Shown one piece after another: positions 60,629 through 64,000 of a DNA stretch of 64,000 nucleotides. The notes beneath the pieces are model-generated. The model was not told where the DNA came from. It ran no database searches and saw only the letters and a list, made by a program, of their open reading frames with translations. The stretch's first letter is position 1. Each line of letters starts with the position of its first letter. The translations under genes were made by a program, and so were the position numbers. Source of the stretch: JACKGW01 sp964586025 (GTDB lineage Bacteria > Planctomycetota > PLA2 > JAEUHO01); NCBI GenBank assembly GCA_964586025.1, contig CAZPGF010000003.1:12591-76590 (forward strand). Direction: 5' to 3'.

Positions 60629-63218
60629 GGTCCTCCTTCTCTACGCGGCATTCGTGGCCCTCTTGGTGGTCGTGCTCCTGCGGACGGCGTGGATGCAGAC
60701 CGTCGATCGCGCCTTCTGGGAGGACGCCGCGTGGCGGCGCCGGGCGCGCGTCGAAGTCCTGCAGGCGCCGCGCGGTCGCATCCTCGACCGTCGCGGCACA
60801 CCGCTCGCGTACGACCAGGCCACGCTGCAGTTGGCCGTCGTGCCGTGGGATCTCCTCGCCGACGAGAGCGGGCGCTGCACCGAGTGCGGTCTCGTCCGCA
60901 CCTGGCGACCGCGGCTGACCGCGGACGAGCGTCCGTCGTCGCGCTCGCGGATCTGTCCGTGCCGGATCGCCGCACGGCGAGGCACCGGCGTGCGACCCGA
61001 GCCGACGATCGTCGATCTCCCGCGCCCGGACTATCGCGCGCTCGACGCGGCGCTCGGTCTCGAGCCGGGAACGCTGCTGGCGCGGGGTCGTGAGCGCGTC
61101 GAGAACGTGCGACGGCTCGCCGCGGAGTTCCGTCGGGCGCTCGAGGCCGACGGTGCCGATCTGTTCGTCGAGACACGCGAGCGCGCGTTCCTCGAGGACA
61201 TGCTGCGGCGTCCGTACGTCCTCGAATCGGGCATCGGCGACGACGTCGCCCGGCTGCTCCTGACCGACGAGGTCGGCGCGTTTCGTGGATTCACGGTGCG
61301 TCACGACCTGCGTCGTCGTGCGGACTTCGGCGAGGCCGCTCCGCATCTCGTCGGCTATGCGACGAAGGTCGTGGATCCGGCCGAGCGCGCCGCGCTGGCG
61401 CGGCGCGTGCGAGGCGCGGACGGCGACACGCGGATCGGGCGAACCGGTGTCGAGCGGTCGCTCGATGCCGCGCTGCAGGGCCGACCCGGCTCCCGCGTGC
61501 TGCTTCGCGACGACGACGGCAACTTCACCCGCCTGCTGCGCGAGGAACCGCCGGCTCCCGGGCGCGATGTGACGCTCGCGCTCGACGTACGGGCATCCGA
61601 GGAGGCGCGTCGCCTGCTCGCCGAGACGGCCACGTCGGATGGCTACCATCCCCGAGCCCGCCCGTCGGGCGCGTTCGTGATGCTCGATGCGGAGACGGGC
61701 GAGATCATCGTCTGGGCCGAGATCCCCGGATTCGACCTCCAGAGCGACATGGGTTCGCTGTTCCACGCGAGTTGGAACGAACGCGTCGCCGATCCGGAGC
61801 GGCGCACCTGGTCGCCGACCGGACCGCTTCCTCCGGGGATGGACCTCGCGACCTGGCGCGAGCGGCTGAGCGCACCGATCGGTCCCGGCGTCAGTCGCGT
61901 CGCGCAGATACCGATCGAGCCCGGCAGCACGTTCAAGCCGTTCGTCGCCCTCGGCCTGCTCGAGACCGGCTACCTGCGTCCCGAATGGCATCACGTCTGC
62001 TCGCCGGGCGGCGCGGGGCCGGGTTGTCATCGCTGCGGCGACGTCGATCTCGTCGGCGCGCTGGAACACTCCTGCAACAAGTACTTCGCGCATTGGGTCC
62101 GCCACGGAGAGGGCGGATCCTCGACACCGGCGCGTCTCGCCGCGCTCGGTCGGTTCATGCCGCGACTCGGCTTCGGCGCCCGTCCGGATCCGGCCTATCC
62201 GGAGTGGGAGGGCGGCACCTGGCTGTCGGGCGGGTACGACCTGCCCGTCGCCACGATCGTCGAGGGAGCCGAAGCGGATCTCGCCGCCGCCGCACCCGAT
62301 GCCGGCGTCGAGGCGTTGCCGATCCGCTTCGTGTTCGAGCCGGATCGCCGCGTCCCCTCCGAGGTCGGCGGCAACCCAGCGATCGCGCGCGCGCGCCTCG
62401 CCGACGCGGCGCGCGTGCTGCATGCCGCGTCCGGCGCCACGCGGATGCGCGTCGGCGCCAGCGTGACGGCCTCGGGCGATCGACACGTCACGCTGCGGTT
62501 CGAGGTGCGCGCCGCGACCCCGACGACCTGGACCCTGCTCCCCTCGTCCGGACCCATGTCGCTGCCGGCATCTTGGCGCAAGGCGGTCGACGACGGGAGC
62601 GCCGGACTCGACGGCGATCCCGCCCGCGGAGGCACCGTCTGGTTCCACGCGCGGTTCTCGACCCGGGTGGGACGCTCGACCCCGGATGCGGCCGCGGCGA
62701 TCCACCCGCACGACGCGTCGAGCCTCTCGCTCGGGCAGGGTCCGGTGCTCGCCACGCCGCTCCAGGTCGCCCGTGCGATGTGCGCGCTCGCCAACGGCGG
62801 CCATCTGCCGGTGCCGCAGCCGGTCCACTCGGTGGACGGGCGCGCGTGGGACGTGCGACGCGTCGATCTCGGATTCGACCCGGAGCACCTCGCGGTGGTC
62901 CGCGAGGGGATGCTCGCGGTCACCTCGCAAGACGGTACGGCGCGTCGCGCCGGGTTCGAGTCGGTCCCGGCCCTCGTGTACGGCAAGACAGGGACGGCGC
63001 AACTCGGTCCGGAGTGGAGGCCGTGGACCTACGAGATCGATGCCGACGGCAAACGGGTCGAGGAAGCGTGGCACCACTGGTTCGCGGGATTCGCCGAGGC
63101 GCCGGGTCGTCGCGCGGTCGCGTTCGCGTGCGTCCTGCACGCTCGCGAAGAGGCCGCCGCGGGCCTGACCGCCGCGAAGGCCGTCGCGAAGATCCTCGGT
63201 TGGTGGTTCGGCGCATGA
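60612..63218 (+). CDS. mrdA: Penicillin-binding protein 2 (enlarged, Cys-bearing)
   Basis: Transpeptidase of rod-shape wall elongation, partner of RodA. 868 residues, compared with about 600-650 usually. One N-terminal membrane helix (LLLYAAFVALLVVVLLRTAW). Catalytic motifs: S-x-x-K in PGSTFKPF (Ser about 438), S-x-N in HSCNKYF (about 486), KTG in YGKTGTAQ (about 790). Between SxN and KTG an extra domain of about 200 residues is inserted (strands in TRMRVGASVTASGDRHVTLR). In the N-terminal pedestal, C89-x2-C92 and C115-x-C117 form an unusual four-cysteine set; another C-x8-C-x2-C lies before SxN, near the position of the E. coli zinc site. GTG start with GGAGG 5 nt upstream. Confidence 0.93.
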   Translation: MRFRRRVLLLYAAFVALLVVVLLRTAWMQTVDRAFWEDAAWRRRARVEVLQAPRGRILDRRGTPLAYDQATLQLAVVPWDLLADESGRCTECGLVRTWRPRLTADERPSSRSRICPCRIAARRGTGVRPEPTIVDLPRPDYRALDAALGLEPGTLLARGRERVENVRRLAAEFRRALEADGADLFVETRERAFLEDMLRRPYVLESGIGDDVARLLLTDEVGAFRGFTVRHDLRRRADFGEAAPHLVGYATKVVDPAERAALARRVRGADGDTRIGRTGVERSLDAALQGRPGSRVLLRDDDGNFTRLLREEPPAPGRDVTLALDVRASEEARRLLAETATSDGYHPRARPSGAFVMLDAETGEIIVWAEIPGFDLQSDMGSLFHASWNERVADPERRTWSPTGPLPPGMDLATWRERLSAPIGPGVSRVAQIPIEPGSTFKPFVALGLLETGYLRPEWHHVCSPGGAGPGCHRCGDVDLVGALEHSCNKYFAHWVRHGEGGSSTPARLAALGRFMPRLGFGARPDPAYPEWEGGTWLSGGYDLPVATIVEGAEADLAAAAPDAGVEALPIRFVFEPDRRVPSEVGGNPAIARARLADAARVLHAASGATRMRVGASVTASGDRHVTLRFEVRAATPTTWTLLPSSGPMSLPASWRKAVDDGSAGLDGDPARGGTVWFHARFSTRVGRSTPDAAAAIHPHDASSLSLGQGPVLATPLQVARAMCALANGGHLPVPQPVHSVDGRAWDVRRVDLGFDPEHLAVVREGMLAVTSQDGTARRAGFESVPALVYGKTGTAQLGPEWRPWTYEIDADGKRVEEAWHHWFAGFAEAPGRRAVAFACVLHAREEAAAGLTAAKAVAKILGWWFGA

Positions 63219-63234
63219 CGCGCGGAGGTTGCGG

Positions 63235-64000
63235 ATGCGCGTCCTGACCCTCGGCGAGCGGCTCAAGCGTGCCGACTGGCTGCTGCTCGGCGTCGGCCTC
63301 GTGTTGGCGATCGTGGGCGTCGCGACCGTCCACATCGCGAGCGAGGGCCAATCGACCGACTTCGGCGCGGCCCAGGTGCGTTGGGTGATCCTCGGCGTCG
63401 TCGTCTGTCTCCTGACGCTCGCGGTTCCGTACCGTCGGATCGTCGATGCGCGCTGGGCGATCTACGCGCTCGGCGTGCTCGCGCTCGTCGCCGTGCTGTT
63501 CGTCGGCCGCGGGAAGAGCGCGGGACGCTGGATCCAGATCGGCGGATTCCGTGCCCAGCCGAGCGAACTGATGAAGGTCCTCCTCGTCGTGACGCTCGCC
63601 GGCTACATCCGCTACGACCGCAGCCATCGCGAGTTGCGCGGCCTTCTCCGCCCCCTCGCCGTGACGCTCCTGCCGACCCTCTTGATCATGCGCCAGCCGG
63701 ACCTCGGCACGGCGATCATGCTGCTGCCCCTGTTGTTCGTGATGCTGTACGTGGCGGGGGCGCGCCGCGCCCACCTGGGGCTGGTCGCGGGCCTCGGCCC
63801 CGTCGCGGGGGCGATGCTCCTCTTCGTGCCCGGGCTGATGAGCGGCTACCAGAAGGATCGCGTCCACGCGTTCCTGCTCCAGCATGCCGACGACGAGATG
63901 CTCCACCGCCATCAACTGCACCACCTCCACCAGAGCAAGACCGTCGTCGGCACCGCGGGCTTCCTCGGTGCGGGCTTCGGCGAGGAGACCGCCGACGCGG
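63235..64000 (+). CDS. rodA: Rod-shape-determining protein RodA (3' partial)
   Basis: SEDS glycan polymerase that works with PBP2. The gene runs off the window; about 255 residues are visible. It starts MRVLTLGERLKRADWLLLG with GGAGG 6 nt upstream. Hydrophobic helices follow, and family signatures are RWIQIGGFRAQPSELMKV, MRQPDLGTAIMLLPLLF and the loop after MSGYQKDRV. The usual D-P-x-G stretch is replaced by a His-rich segment (DDEMLHRHQLHHLHQSKTV). The gene is too small for the usual complete-frame search because its stop is outside the window. Confidence 0.93.
   Translation, partial: MRVLTLGERLKRADWLLLGVGLVLAIVGVATVHIASEGQSTDFGAAQVRWVILGVVVCLLTLAVPYRRIVDARWAIYALGVLALVAVLFVGRGKSAGRWIQIGGFRAQPSELMKVLLVVTLAGYIRYDRSHRELRGLLRPLAVTLLPTLLIMRQPDLGTAIMLLPLLFVMLYVAGARRAHLGLVAGLGPVAGAMLLFVPGLMSGYQKDRVHAFLLQHADDEMLHRHQLHHLHQSKTVVGTAGFLGAGFGEETADA

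Overview
The window is a dense, roughly 70% G+C (by eye) stretch of a Gram-negative-type chromosome, with about 51 protein genes on both strands and almost no gap above 300 bases. Outer-membrane and lipoprotein functions (LptE-like and BamD-like lipoproteins, Lnt, O-antigen ligase), secreted HEAT-like/PDZ proteins of a style common in Planctomycetota, an FmdE-family protein and a PF06695-type membrane protein together suggest a planctomycete or close relative. The class cannot be fixed from sequence alone. I see no tRNA, rRNA, CRISPR array, transposase or phage gene.

Layout. 1-3105: 5'-truncated accA followed by two secreted PDZ-type proteins. 3188-12077: a FabH-like synthase divergent from addB-addA, then an SDR oxidoreductase. 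12233-14669: two tandem, exported, repeat-rich paralogues of unknown role. 14653-20418: exonuclease III, ProRS, a cysteine-desulfurase homologue that has lost its PLP lysine, thioredoxin reductase, and dihydropteroate synthase. 20420-26625: ftsH, lptE-like, bamD-like, recO and a CNNM/CorC protein. 26686-30962: ruvC, ispD, ispF, a small lipoprotein, a cyclophilin and a secreted HEAT protein. 31014-37330: a tightly overlapping run moaD-moaE-ppsR followed by two ATPase/permease ABC pairs, preceded by a fatty-acid desaturase gene. 37380-42269: glycosyltransferase, UDP-GlcNAc 2-epimerase, small-multidrug-export-like protein, ispG and a TetR regulator. 42346-51224: an M1-like/M28 protease fusion, a NodU-type carbamoyltransferase, an FmdE-family protein and an O-antigen-ligase/TPR protein, the last two lying between inverted copies of a dispersed repeat. 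51490-56531: ftsY, nusB, ribH, moeA, lnt. 56811-64000: a coiled-coil protein, a 62-aa membrane protein, then the elongasome run mreB-mreC-mreD-mrdA-rodA (rodA runs off the end).

How it fits together. Several themes recur: envelope building (MreBCD/PBP2/RodA, Lnt, LptE/BamD-like, FtsH), surface polysaccharide (WecB, GT2, carbamoyltransferase, O-antigen ligase), MEP isoprenoid synthesis (IspD, IspF, IspG), molybdenum cofactor (MoaD, MoaE, MoeA) and recombination/repair (AddAB, RecO, RuvC, Xth). Genes in runs are commonly coupled by ATGA, GTGA or TGATG overlaps.

Two genome-scale patterns stand out. First, at least 14 genes carry a TANNNT box only 6-10 nt before the start codon, with no Shine-Dalgarno sequence, which predicts many leaderless mRNAs. 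Second, a dispersed non-coding repeat of about 185-220 bp occurs four times, one copy flanked by a perfect 15-bp direct repeat. The most unusual single genes are the desulfurase homologue with a dismantled PLP site, the M1-M28 fusion, the Cys-bearing and enlarged PBP2, and the tandem VP-x-Y repeat proteins.
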